Shown here piece after piece: positions 25,065 through 32,926 of a stretch of 64,000 bases of DNA; position 1 is the stretch's first letter; each line of letters starts with the position of its first letter. Location of the stretch: NCBI RefSeq assembly GCF_003990185.1, contig NZ_RZHF01000006.1, positions 155,027-219,026 on the forward strand. Direction: 5' to 3'. Below the pieces are notes generated by a model. That model saw only the letters and a list, made by a program, of their open reading frames with translations. It made no database searches and was not told the DNA's origin. A program made the position numbers and the translations under genes. The DNA is from Vreelandella nanhaiensis. GTDB taxonomy: Bacteria > Pseudomonadota > Gammaproteobacteria > Pseudomonadales > Halomonadaceae.

Positions 25065-28000
25065 CTAGTGCTGGACTGAGACAAGCTGCTCTTCAAGGGC
25101 ATCAACGGGAACCGGGCGGCCCGACAGATCCCCTTGATACGCGTGGCAACCATGTTCCAGGAGCCACGCTTTTTGGGCCTGCGTCTCCACCCCTTCGGCA
25201 ATCACATCCAGGCCAAGGCTTTCGGCCAGTACAATCGTGCTCTCGACAATGGCCGCATTCGCGCTGCTGGTCAGTACCCGCTGCACAAAGGATTGGTCAA
25301 TTTTGAGCTGATCCAGCGGCAACTGTGTCAGATACATCAGCGAAGAGTACCCGGTACCAAAGTCATCCAATGAAAAACGTACGCCCAACGCTTTCAGTTC
25401 AAGCATCTTGTCGCGTGCGTTATCTCGCGCCTCGACAAAAAGTGACTCTGTCACTTCAAGCTTCAGACGCTGAAGGGGCGCCTTTGTACGCTCGAAGATC
25501 GCCTTAATGCGCGTCACGAAATCGGCATCCTGAAACTGCAGCGGGCTTATGTTGACCGATACGGTCAGGTGGCAAAATTCTGGGTACTGGGCCCAGCGAG
25601 CTAGCTGATAACAGGCTTTTTCCAGCACCCATTCACCTACTTCGCTAATAAGGCCGGTACTTTCAAGCAGAGGTATAAACTCCCCAGGCGATACCAGCCC
25701 ACGCTCAGGGTGCTGCCAACGCAATAGCGCTTCCACCCCCGTGGTTTTGCCGTCTACGTTCACTTGGGGCTGGTAGTAAAGCTGCCACTGTTTAAGCGCC
25801 AGCGCCTGGCGTAATTCGCGCTCCAAATGTATCGACGTTAACAGGGCTGCCTGGATGGCAGGATCAAAAAAGCAGAGCGTGTCCCGCCCTTTCACTTTGG
25901 CTTGAGAAAGGGCCATATCGGCTTGCTGCAGGTACCCTTCCTGATCAATATTTGAATCGCTTAGCAGTGTAATCCCGATACTGGCGCTGATGTTGATCGA
26001 ATGGTTTATCAGCGCACTGGTACGTCGTATAACGGTCATCAGCTTGTGGGCAATACGTTCAGCCAATTGAGCGGCTTTTACCGGATCAGCGTTAAGTGAG
26101 GGCACCAGTACCGCAAACTCATCTCCACCCAAGCAGGCCAACGTATCACTTTCTCTTAACTGCTGAGCAAGCTGACTCGCGACACATTTCAACAAACGAT
26201 CACCAAGCGGGTGACCATAGACATCATTGATCTGCTTAAAGTGATCAATATCGATAAACAACAGCGCGCCGTAGCTGCGGTAGCGTATAACCTCCTTGAG
26301 CGCTACTTCCAGGCGATCCATAAATAAACGGCGGTTAGCCAGCCCCGTTAAGGAATCATAAAACGCCAGTTGATGGATCTCTTGTTCGGCCGATTTCCGC
26401 TCGCTGATATCAATGACGGTGGCCACATAGTGGGTTAACTGATCATCGGCATTGGTAATCGAGCTAACTGCCACCCACCCTGGAAACGCTTCGCCATTTT
26501 TTCGCTGATTCCATACCTCGCCCTCCCACCGCCCATGTTTTTTTAAGCTGCGCCATAAATGACGGTAGAAACTAGCCCCCTGTTGTTCTGAGCTGAACAT
26601 GTGCGGGTCATGGCCAATGACTTCCTCCTCGGTATAGCCGGTAATTAGAGTAAACATGGGATTGGCCTTGAGAATAAGACCATGGGCATCGGTGATGATG
26701 ATACCCAAATGCGCTTGAAAGGCCGCGGCGGCAATATTCAGTTCCACTTCGTTCTGTTTGGCTTCGGTAATATCCCGCGCAACCAACAGCGTTCCCGAGA
26801 AACTGCCATCGGTATTTTCAAGGGGGCTAACAACTGCCTGAAAAAACAACTCTCCGCGGCGCACATTAAGCGGATATTCGATAGTGACGGCTTGCCGATA
26901 CCACCTTACCTGTTCAAAAACAGCATCAAAGCGCTTGGCCAAAGCGTCGGGAAAAATTTCTGTATAATGCTTGCCTATCAGGCTCTCCTCGCCTTCCAGC
27001 ATCATTTCTTTATGCAGTACATGCATATAGGTAATCTGATCTTGCGTATTAAAAACAAAGATCAAATCCTGGATGGAGTGAATAAGCGCCTGGAGATAGG
27101 CCTCGCCTGCCTGAGCCTGGGCACGCGCCTGTTCACGCTCGTCAAGACGTTTTTGCAATAACAGCTCTAGCTTTAAACGCTTGACGTAATGACGTACTCC
27201 CCAGCCGCCCAGTAAGACAATAGCGATTAACATCCCCAGCAAAATGGCGGCTCGCTGACGCCATTCTGCCAGCAGTTGCTCCATTTCCATGCCCGCCACG
27301 ACCCATATCGGAAAATTATCAACGCGTTGGAGCCAAAAAAGTCGTTTGCGATGGTCCAGAAATGAACCCATCACGTTTGACCATGGACTCTGGCCATTAT
27401 CCAAAATGCCCTGCGTAATAGGGTCAACCAATTGAGTGCCTGTTTGTGTGCGACCACCCAATTGGGAAATTCGGGCAATCAGCCTGAGCGTTGGATCAAT
27501 CAGGGCAATACTTTCACCGTCTTGAACCTGCATTCGGTTAATCGTATCGACAAATACTTGCGGTGCTATGCGCACCAGCGCTACGCCTGTAAAATTCCCC
27601 TCTTGATCGTCTAAACGTAGCGCATGGTGCAGAAAATACGCCTGATCCTCGTCGGACCAGTAAAGCGGCGTTACGATTTCTTGCTGCTGGTTACTGCTAA
27701 GGGCGGTAAAAAAATCTGTATTGCTTAAATCTCTACCCTGGTAGCTGCTATTACCACTGCTGACCAAGACATTGCCCTGACTATCCAGCAGGCTAATTTC
27801 CTGGATCAACGGTGCATAGCGATGGCGATCACTCAGCTCCACTGCCACGGACATCGCCGTCTCCTCGTCAGGCATGCCTTGAATATCAATAAGCTCAGAA
27901 ATACTTAGAAGTACCTGATTACTTTGTGAGAAAACGCTTTTCGCCCACTCAACGATAGTACTTGCCCGTGCGGCACTATAGGATTTGGCAGATCTCATTT

Positions 28001-28169
28001 CCTGTTGATGCTGTTCATAGAGAAACCAGCCGAAAAGGCTACAGAGCAGGAAAGAAGTGATAATATAAAGAAAGTAAACATTACGCCGCTGGCGGCGGAA
28101 GGAAGCATACACATATCTTTCATTCTTTTTATCCCTATTATACTTAACCAATACATTGGCGGCGGGCAT
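25065..28169 (-). CDS. membrane sensor diguanylate cyclase/phosphodiesterase (PAS-GGDEF-EAL)
   Basis: A 1034-residue protein. A first membrane helix (about 31-50), a periplasmic Cache-like sensor (about 55-300) and a second helix (about 307-325) are followed by two PAS-type domains (about 345-600), a GGDEF domain and an EAL domain. The cyclase site GGDEF is intact at 681-685, and an RxxD inhibitory site (RESD) sits five residues before it. The EAL site is intact at 813-815 (VEALLRW), with DDFGTGYSS later. It can therefore make or degrade cyclic di-GMP, controlling motility or biofilm. The periplasmic ligand is unknown. Confidence 0.9.
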   Translation of the reverse strand: MPAANVLVKYNRDKKNERYVYASFRRQRRNVYFLYIITSFLLCSLFGWFLYEQHQQEMRSAKSYSAARASTIVEWAKSVFSQSNQVLLSISELIDIQGMPDEETAMSVAVELSDRHRYAPLIQEISLLDSQGNVLVSSGNSSYQGRDLSNTDFFTALSSNQQQEIVTPLYWSDEDQAYFLHHALRLDDQEGNFTGVALVRIAPQVFVDTINRMQVQDGESIALIDPTLRLIARISQLGGRTQTGTQLVDPITQGILDNGQSPWSNVMGSFLDHRKRLFWLQRVDNFPIWVVAGMEMEQLLAEWRQRAAILLGMLIAIVLLGGWGVRHYVKRLKLELLLQKRLDEREQARAQAQAGEAYLQALIHSIQDLIFVFNTQDQITYMHVLHKEMMLEGEESLIGKHYTEIFPDALAKRFDAVFEQVRWYRQAVTIEYPLNVRRGELFFQAVVSPLENTDGSFSGTLLVARDITEAKQNEVELNIAAAAFQAHLGIIITDAHGLILKANPMFTLITGYTEEEVIGHDPHMFSSEQQGASFYRHLWRSLKKHGRWEGEVWNQRKNGEAFPGWVAVSSITNADDQLTHYVATVIDISERKSAEQEIHQLAFYDSLTGLANRRLFMDRLEVALKEVIRYRSYGALLFIDIDHFKQINDVYGHPLGDRLLKCVASQLAQQLRESDTLACLGGDEFAVLVPSLNADPVKAAQLAERIAHKLMTVIRRTSALINHSINISASIGITLLSDSNIDQEGYLQQADMALSQAKVKGRDTLCFFDPAIQAALLTSIHLERELRQALALKQWQLYYQPQVNVDGKTTGVEALLRWQHPERGLVSPGEFIPLLESTGLISEVGEWVLEKACYQLARWAQYPEFCHLTVSVNISPLQFQDADFVTRIKAIFERTKAPLQRLKLEVTESLFVEARDNARDKMLELKALGVRFSLDDFGTGYSSLMYLTQLPLDQLKIDQSFVQRVLTSSANAAIVESTIVLAESLGLDVIAEGVETQAQKAWLLEHGCHAYQGDLSGRPVPVDALEEQLVSVQH

Positions 28170-28591
28170 AGTGCATTGACCTTAAATAAAAAATAAAAAA
28201 AGAAACCAATTAAACCGGCGCAATACGCTTCTAAGCAACAGCTGTCTGAGCTACTTTAACAATCTGGCGGGTAAGATAACGGCAATTTCTTTTTGTTCCG
28301 TGAATTTATAACGATCAGGCTGGATATTTATTTTTATCATTTCAAGGCTAACCTTTATAATGACCTTATTAATAAAAAATATATCTCATTCATATGCTTA
28401 ATATCCATAACAAATATTTACGATACACTATAAAGCTGGCTGTTCAATAATATTCCATGCCCGGCTTTATAAGATTCATGTTAAATACTATTTAAATAAA
28501 ACTTAGTCTACGCATTAAAAACCTCACCTAATTAAGTTACGAAAAAGATGGTTTTATAAAACTTCGCCTGATGGCAAACAACCATACCAGG

Positions 28592-28615
28592 AAGTTCATC
28601 AAGATGAACTTTTTA
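28592..28615 (+). terminator. orphan terminator-like stem-loop
   Basis: AAGTTCAT at 28592-28599 is followed after the loop CAAG by its exact inverted copy ATGAACTT and a T-run. On the plus strand this has the shape of a Rho-independent terminator, although the stem is AT-rich. No plus-strand gene ends here, so it may close a small untranslated RNA made from the AT-rich gap. Confidence 0.45.
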
Positions 28616-28738
28616 ATACAGATACGCTAGATATCCTCTTGAAAACCTATTTAAAGAGCCAACTCGTAGGTCACATGGGGCATAGCGTTTTTCGCAACAC
28701 TCTGTTCCACATACGCTTAGTGACAACACTTTTGTTCC

Positions 28739-28767
28739 TTGAGAATATGAGAAAAAATCTCATATAC
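28739..28767 (+). promoter_or_regulatory. promoter with overlapping Fur-like palindrome
   Basis: TATGAGA-N5-TCTCATA at 28746-28764 is a perfect 19-base inverted repeat. Its core matches the 15-base Fur consensus (TGATAATnATTATCA) at most positions. It lies between a possible -35 (TTGAGA, 28739-28744) and -10 (ATATAC, 28762-28767), so a bound repressor would block RNA polymerase. The next gene encodes a siderophore-type binding protein, which supports iron control. Confidence 0.6.
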
Positions 28768-28793
28768 AAATATTTCTCATGAACGGAGTCGCT

Positions 28794-29642
28794 ATGAAAA
28801 CTAAGGTATTGGCCACCTCCCTGCTGCTATCTGTTGCAAGTGCTGCCGCCTATGGCGAAGATCGCGTTGCCACTTTTGATCTCGGCAGCCTGGACACGCT
28901 GGACGAGTTGGGATTAAGCGAGCAGGTAGTGGGCGTTCCTCAGCAGAACCTTCCCGAATATCTTTCCCAGTATGAAGATGAGCGCTATACCGACATCGGC
29001 GGCTTACGTTCGCCTGATATCGAAGCGCTCAATGCTAGCAAGCCGCAACTGATTCTCTTCACCGGCCGCCAAGGTGAATGGCAACAAGAAATGGAAGTGA
29101 TCGCCCCTATGCTGAATACCAGCGTTCAAGGCGACGACTACCTGACGGCGTTTGACGATAATGTTCACCAGATCGCCAACCGGCTACACGCCGAAGCGCG
29201 CGCTGAACAAGCGCTTGAAGAACTGCATGCCCACATCGAGAAACAGCGTCAGGCACTGGCCGACGCGCCGCGTGTACTGGCCGCTACCCACAATCAGGGC
29301 GGCCTGACACTTAATACGCACCCGGTAATACACGATGTGCTGGGCCTTGGAACCCTCGACATGCCTGACAGCGTTACCAGCGAAACGCGTAGCAGCCGCA
29401 CGTTTACGCCGCTGTCCCCGGAAGCTATCGCCGAGATTAAGCCCGACGTAATACTGATTGTTGATCGTAGCGCGGCAATTGGTGATGAGCCTGCGGATAT
29501 GGAAGCCCTGGAACACATATTGGAGGAGGCAGGCGCCTCAGATGTACGCCTGGTTAGCCTGACCCCAGCGCTTTGGTATCTCTCAGGTGGCGGCCTGCAA
29601 AGCTTGAAAATGCAAATCGATGAGGTTGTCGACGCTCTGTAA
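28794..29642 (+). CDS. siderophore ABC transporter substrate-binding protein
   Basis: A 282-residue periplasmic protein of the FatB/CeuE/YclQ type that captures catecholate-type ferric siderophores. A signal peptide (MKTKVLATSLLLSVASAAAYG) is followed by DRVATFDLGSLDTLDELGL and a typical helix-linked two-lobe fold (RYTDIGGLRSPDIEALNASKPQLILFTGR). I start at ATG 28794 after CGGAG, five codons inside the longest frame. The usual permease and ATPase genes are absent next to it, so it must work with a transporter encoded elsewhere or act as a scavenging protein. Confidence 0.85.
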   Translation: MKTKVLATSLLLSVASAAAYGEDRVATFDLGSLDTLDELGLSEQVVGVPQQNLPEYLSQYEDERYTDIGGLRSPDIEALNASKPQLILFTGRQGEWQQEMEVIAPMLNTSVQGDDYLTAFDDNVHQIANRLHAEARAEQALEELHAHIEKQRQALADAPRVLAATHNQGGLTLNTHPVIHDVLGLGTLDMPDSVTSETRSSRTFTPLSPEAIAEIKPDVILIVDRSAAIGDEPADMEALEHILEEAGASDVRLVSLTPALWYLSGGGLQSLKMQIDEVVDAL

Positions 29643-29668
29643 GCCAATGCAGCTTATGAGTGATCAAG

Positions 29669-29696
29669 CCCCTGGACTGTTTTTGGCAGCCAGGGG
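29669..29696. terminator. possible bidirectional hairpin between convergent genes
   Basis: CCCCTGG at 29669-29675 pairs with CCAGGGG at 29690-29696, with a further CTG/CAG pairing inside. It lies between the 3' ends of the binding-protein gene and the convergent peroxidase-related gene. No clear T-run follows on either strand, so termination efficiency is uncertain. Confidence 0.4.
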
Positions 29697-29709
29697 GTTG
29701 CAATCAATA

Positions 29710-30336
29710 TCATCGTCCCAGCATATAGAACTCATCGTTTGCCCGCATGTTGGCGACATTGGCCAAGCGGTTGGACATACCGAAAAAAGCCGTGATCGAC
29801 ACAATATCCCACATATCCTCTTCGCTGAAGCCATGTGCTGCCAGGGTAGCAAAATCCTCCTCTCCTATTGCATAGGCCTGTTGGGTTACCTTCAAGGCGA
29901 AACCTAGCATTGCCTTTTGCCGCGCTGAAATATCCGCTTTTCGGTAGTTAAGTGCCACCTGATCCGCTACCAGTGGGTTTTTAGCGCGAATACGTAAAAT
30001 AGCCCCATGTGCAATCACACAGTACTGGCACTGGTTGGCGGCACTGGTTGCCACGACAATCATTTCCCGCTCAGCAAGTGATAGGTTGCCCGGCTTCTCC
30101 ATCAGCGCATCGTGATACGCGAAGAAAGCTCGGAACTCATCAGGACGGTGTGCCAGGGCAAGAAATACGTTGGGAATAAACCCGGCTTTTTCATGTACTG
30201 CCTCAATGCGTTCGCGAATATCAGCGGGCAACTCACCCAAGGGAGGAACGGGAAAGCGGCTGATCGGCTGACTCACCTGACGGCTTTCATGCTGTTCTTT
30301 ATTCGACTCACTCATCTCTTTATTCGGCCCATTCAT
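29710..30336 (-). CDS. peroxidase-related enzyme (carboxymuconolactone decarboxylase/AhpD family)
   Basis: A 208-residue protein with the AhpD-like signature ATSAANQCQYCVIAHGAILR, which contains the redox pair CxxC and the following histidine. The remainder (RQKAMLGFALKVTQ, DMWDIVSITAFFGMSNRLAN) matches the peroxidase-related CMD subfamily. It probably reduces peroxides or acts as a thiol oxidoreductase in the cytoplasm. The ATG at 30336 follows GAGG; a second ATG at 30315 is possible. It ends close to the convergent iron-transport gene. Confidence 0.82.
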   Translation of the reverse strand: MNGPNKEMSESNKEQHESRQVSQPISRFPVPPLGELPADIRERIEAVHEKAGFIPNVFLALAHRPDEFRAFFAYHDALMEKPGNLSLAEREMIVVATSAANQCQYCVIAHGAILRIRAKNPLVADQVALNYRKADISARQKAMLGFALKVTQQAYAIGEEDFATLAAHGFSEEDMWDIVSITAFFGMSNRLANVANMRANDEFYMLGR

Positions 30337-30517
30337 CAGGGCCGCCTCATTGTTGTTATTGGGGTGACTACATGCTTAACACTAGGGCGGAAGCTCAAAA
30401 GACACAATACGGCATGGGAGCGTAACGTAACGCTCACTTCCCCCCTCATGCCCGTCTGGATTGGCTGACTTGGACAAAGCACGTTAACCTGAAACTAAAC
30501 TGTTCAAGGAGCCATCT

Positions 30518-30991
30518 ATGAGTTTACTAACCGCTCGCAGTTTTCTGGCAGAGTACGCCCCTGATCTCAAGATTATCGAGCTGGAAAACAGCGTCCCAAA
30601 CGTACAACAGGCTGCCGACGCCCACGGCATAGTGCCCGGCCAGATAGCCAAGACGCTGGCATTCAAGATCGGTGAGAACCCTTTGCTGGTTGTGGTCAGC
30701 GGCGATGTCCAGATTGATAGCGCCAAGTTTCAAGATACCTTTGGCGGCGAGGCGACGCTGCTCGATGACGAAACAGTCATGGAGCTTACCAGCCATCCGG
30801 CTGGTGGCGTTTGCCCGTTTGGGTTAGTCACCGACCTACCGATATACTGCGATAAATCGCTTCAGCACTTTGATGAAGTGCTGTCTGCCGCTGGCTCACC
30901 TGACAGCGCTGTTCGCATATGCCCTTCGCGGCTGGCTGAGCTGGTCAATGCTGAATGGGTAGACGTGTGCTCTCCCGCTGATGCTCCCTAG
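30518..30991 (+). CDS. YbaK/EbsC family aminoacyl-tRNA deacylase
   Basis: A 157-residue protein of the YbaK/ProX editing family. The conserved pattern QAADAHGIVPGQIAKTLAFK near the N-terminus and the GGVCPFGL segment near residue 95 are characteristic. These proteins clear mischarged tRNAs such as Cys- or Ala-tRNA(Pro). It is a single gene with AAGGAG before the ATG. The exact tRNA substrate cannot be told from sequence alone. Confidence 0.85.
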   Translation: MSLLTARSFLAEYAPDLKIIELENSVPNVQQAADAHGIVPGQIAKTLAFKIGENPLLVVVSGDVQIDSAKFQDTFGGEATLLDDETVMELTSHPAGGVCPFGLVTDLPIYCDKSLQHFDEVLSAAGSPDSAVRICPSRLAELVNAEWVDVCSPADAP

Positions 30992-31102
30992 ACCGGCTTT
31001 ACGTTTTAGCTTTCAGAGACTCAACGGCCCTCTGGCTGAGCCTTTACAATCAGCGTAAGATAGACAGGTTGATATCCAGCCATAGTGCAGATACAGCAAC
31101 AC

Positions 31103-31263
31103 GTTCTCAGGGCGGGGTGAAAGTCCCCACCGGCGGTGATGGTGCCTTTCGCTTACGAAAGCGGCCTAAGCCCGCGAGCGCTCAAGGAGTCTACCTCCTC
31201 GAGGTCAGCAGATTCGGTGAGAACCCGAAGCCGACGGTGATAGTCCGGATGAAAGAGAACGGC
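31103..31263 (+). ncRNA. FMN riboswitch (RFN element)
   Basis: The stretch has the conserved RFN core in order: GGGCGGGGTGAAAGTCCCC, then ACCGGCGGTGAT, a variable arm with CTTTCGCTTACGAAAG, AGCCCGCGAGCG, then TCGGTGAGAACCCGAAGCCG, ACGGTGATAGTCCGGATG and AAAGAGAACG. It binds flavin mononucleotide and represses riboflavin genes. It is followed about 108 bases later by ribH. I see no T-run terminator between, so control may be by translation initiation. Confidence 0.95.
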
Positions 31264-31371
31264 ATCGATTAAACGACGCCCTCACGGTGAAAGCCGCCGG
31301 GAGCGTGCGTTATGCCTTATGACAGATGCCGCATGCCCTGATTCTGGTACCACTTACCCAAGAGAATGACC

Positions 31372-31869
31372 ATGAATCAGACCTTTCCCTTAGCACTTTC
31401 CTCGCATACCACGTCCCAGCGCATCGCGTTTATTCAGGGCCATTGGCACAACGATATCGTTGGTCAAGCCTACCAGGCGTTTATCGAGGAAGTGGAGCGC
31501 AACGGCTTAAATGCTGATCAAGTGGATACGTTTACCGTTTCAGGCGCGTATGAAATTCCGCTGCAAGCCAAGGTGCTCGCCGAGAGCGGCCGCTATGGTG
31601 CCATCGTAGGAGCCGGCTTTGTGGTAGATGGCGGCATCTATCGCCACGACTTCGTCGCCCACGCGGTGATCGATGGCATGATGCGCGTTCAACTCGATAC
31701 CCAAGTGCCGGTCATTTCGGTGGTACTCACGCCGCACCACTTCCATGAGCACGGCACCCATCACGACTTCTACTTCCAGCACTTCCTGGCAAAAGGCAAA
31801 GAAGCCGCCCAGGCGTGTCTGAACACCATGGAAAACCTGCACCGCGCGCGCAAGCTAAGCGACGCGTGA
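31372..31869 (+). CDS. ribH: 6,7-dimethyl-8-ribityllumazine synthase
   Basis: A 165-residue lumazine synthase, the penultimate step of riboflavin synthesis. It has the FIQGHWHNDI start typical of type II (RibH2-like) enzymes rather than the RFN of the common type, followed by TVSGAYEIPLQAKVLAESG and GIYRHDFVAHAVIDGMMRVQL. The ATG at 31372 fits AAGAGA better than the ATG at 31366. It is the only gene under the FMN riboswitch here, ahead of a hairpin. Another ribH copy is expected elsewhere if this is a secondary enzyme. Confidence 0.9.
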   Translation: MNQTFPLALSSHTTSQRIAFIQGHWHNDIVGQAYQAFIEEVERNGLNADQVDTFTVSGAYEIPLQAKVLAESGRYGAIVGAGFVVDGGIYRHDFVAHAVIDGMMRVQLDTQVPVISVVLTPHHFHEHGTHHDFYFQHFLAKGKEAAQACLNTMENLHRARKLSDA

Positions 31870-31875
31870 GTGGCT

Positions 31876-31899
31876 CGAGCCCGGCAAGCGCCGGGCTCG
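31876..31899. terminator. hairpin after ribH
   Basis: CGAGCCCGGC is followed after four bases by the exact inverted copy GCCGGGCTCG, a 10-pair GC-rich stem. It lies between the 3' ends of ribH and the convergent rhodanese gene and may serve both. The lack of a T-run makes it an imperfect intrinsic terminator. Confidence 0.6.
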
Positions 31900-31920
31900 T
31901 CAGACCTTCTGCCGTATGTA

Positions 31921-32376
31921 CTAACAGCCACACTCGGTGAGAGACGCTTTCAACAGCGTACCGCGCGAATCACCTGCTTGCACCGGATGCCCATCGCGAC
32001 GCCAGAAATCCAAACCGCCTAGCAGCTCTTTTACTTTGAAGCCTGCGCTGGCAAGCTTCCAAGCCCCTTTGGTGGAGCCATTGCAGCCAATTCCATCGCA
32101 GTAAGTAATATACACTCGAGAGGCATCAAGCGTTGTTAGCCGTTCAGGTGCCATCTCTCGATGTGGGAAGCTGACCGCCCCGGGAATATGCCCAGCACAA
32201 TAGTTTTCGAAGCTGCGAGTATCGATTACCACAATTTCGTCAATGCCATTGGCCAGATCCTGCGCTACATCCCAAGCATCCGCGTGGTAGCAGAGCTTGT
32301 CGTACATCGCCTGTGCCATACGGACAGGCGTAGCAGGAGGAAAAGCCAATACTGAAGACTTCATTTGCTCGGTCAT
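31921..32376 (-). CDS. rhodanese-like domain protein
   Basis: A 151-residue single-domain rhodanese. EIVVIDTRSFENYCAGHIPGAVSFPHRE is the family N-terminal block, and the active-site loop begins at the cysteine in YCDGIGCNGS. The loop is a typical six-residue length, fitting a sulfurtransferase, and extra cysteines end the protein (TECGC). The ATG at 32376 follows AAGGGG. It starts just after the GNAT gene stop, so both are co-transcribed. Confidence 0.85.
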   Translation of the reverse strand: MTEQMKSSVLAFPPATPVRMAQAMYDKLCYHADAWDVAQDLANGIDEIVVIDTRSFENYCAGHIPGAVSFPHREMAPERLTTLDASRVYITYCDGIGCNGSTKGAWKLASAGFKVKELLGGLDFWRRDGHPVQAGDSRGTLLKASLTECGC

Positions 32377-32378
32377 AC

Positions 32379-32834
32379 TCACCCCTTATTCACATCCAGC
32401 AGATAGCTATGAAACGCGGTATTACGCTGCCAGCCAAGTGACTCATACAGGCGTTGCGCGCGTTCATTCTCCACCTGTGTCATCAGCACCAACCGTGCGA
32501 CGCCATGTTCGCGAGCAAGCGTTGCGGCAGCGTCCATCAGCGCCCGGCCCGCCCCTTGGCCACGGCTTCCAGACGATACGTAAAGATCGTTCAGCGTCCA
32601 CCGCGCATTGAGACCTACCGTGGATAGGCCGGGATAGAGTTGCACGAAACCACTAACATTCCCCTCCACGTCTTCGCTGACCAAAATAAACGAATCTCCC
32701 AACCCGAAACGCTGACTTAAGAAATGGCGAACGCCATTCAGATCGCTTTCCTGCTGATAAAATTGACGATAGTCATCCAGCAGTGCACTAAGCGCATCTA
32801 AGTCATCCAGCACAGCAGCCCGAACGTTATGCAT
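32379..32834 (-). CDS. GNAT-family N-acetyltransferase
   Basis: A 151-residue acetyltransferase. The acetyl-CoA-binding motif A is seen in LNDLYVSSGSRGQGAGRALMDAA, with LVLMTQVENERAQRLYESLGW following. The acceptor (small amine, peptide or protein) is unknown. GGAGTG precedes the ATG. It is divergent from a MocR-type regulator gene, which is a common arrangement for a regulator and its target. Confidence 0.85.
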   Translation of the reverse strand: MHNVRAAVLDDLDALSALLDDYRQFYQQESDLNGVRHFLSQRFGLGDSFILVSEDVEGNVSGFVQLYPGLSTVGLNARWTLNDLYVSSGSRGQGAGRALMDAAATLAREHGVARLVLMTQVENERAQRLYESLGWQRNTAFHSYLLDVNKG

Positions 32835-32926
32835 GGTGGCACTCCTTAAAAAGATGTTGGTATAGACAGTCTCTCGTTATAGTGGCCCTTATAGAAGAAC
32901 CACTTTATTCAATAGCGAGGGAACCA

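Larger units (their letters stand above)
28170..28793. other. AT-rich gene-free region
   Basis: This 624-base stretch between the GGDEF/EAL gene (minus) and the siderophore-binding protein gene (plus) holds no credible reading frame and is visibly richer in A and T than the flanks. It contains a terminator-like stem-loop near 28592-28615 on the plus strand with no plus-strand gene before it, and a palindromic promoter just before 28794. The rest shows nothing that I can interpret. Confidence 0.6.

Noticed and set aside
31069-31272. Short plus-strand frame over 31.1-31.3 kb
   Set aside because: It lies entirely on the FMN riboswitch, whose conserved RNA core explains the sequence.
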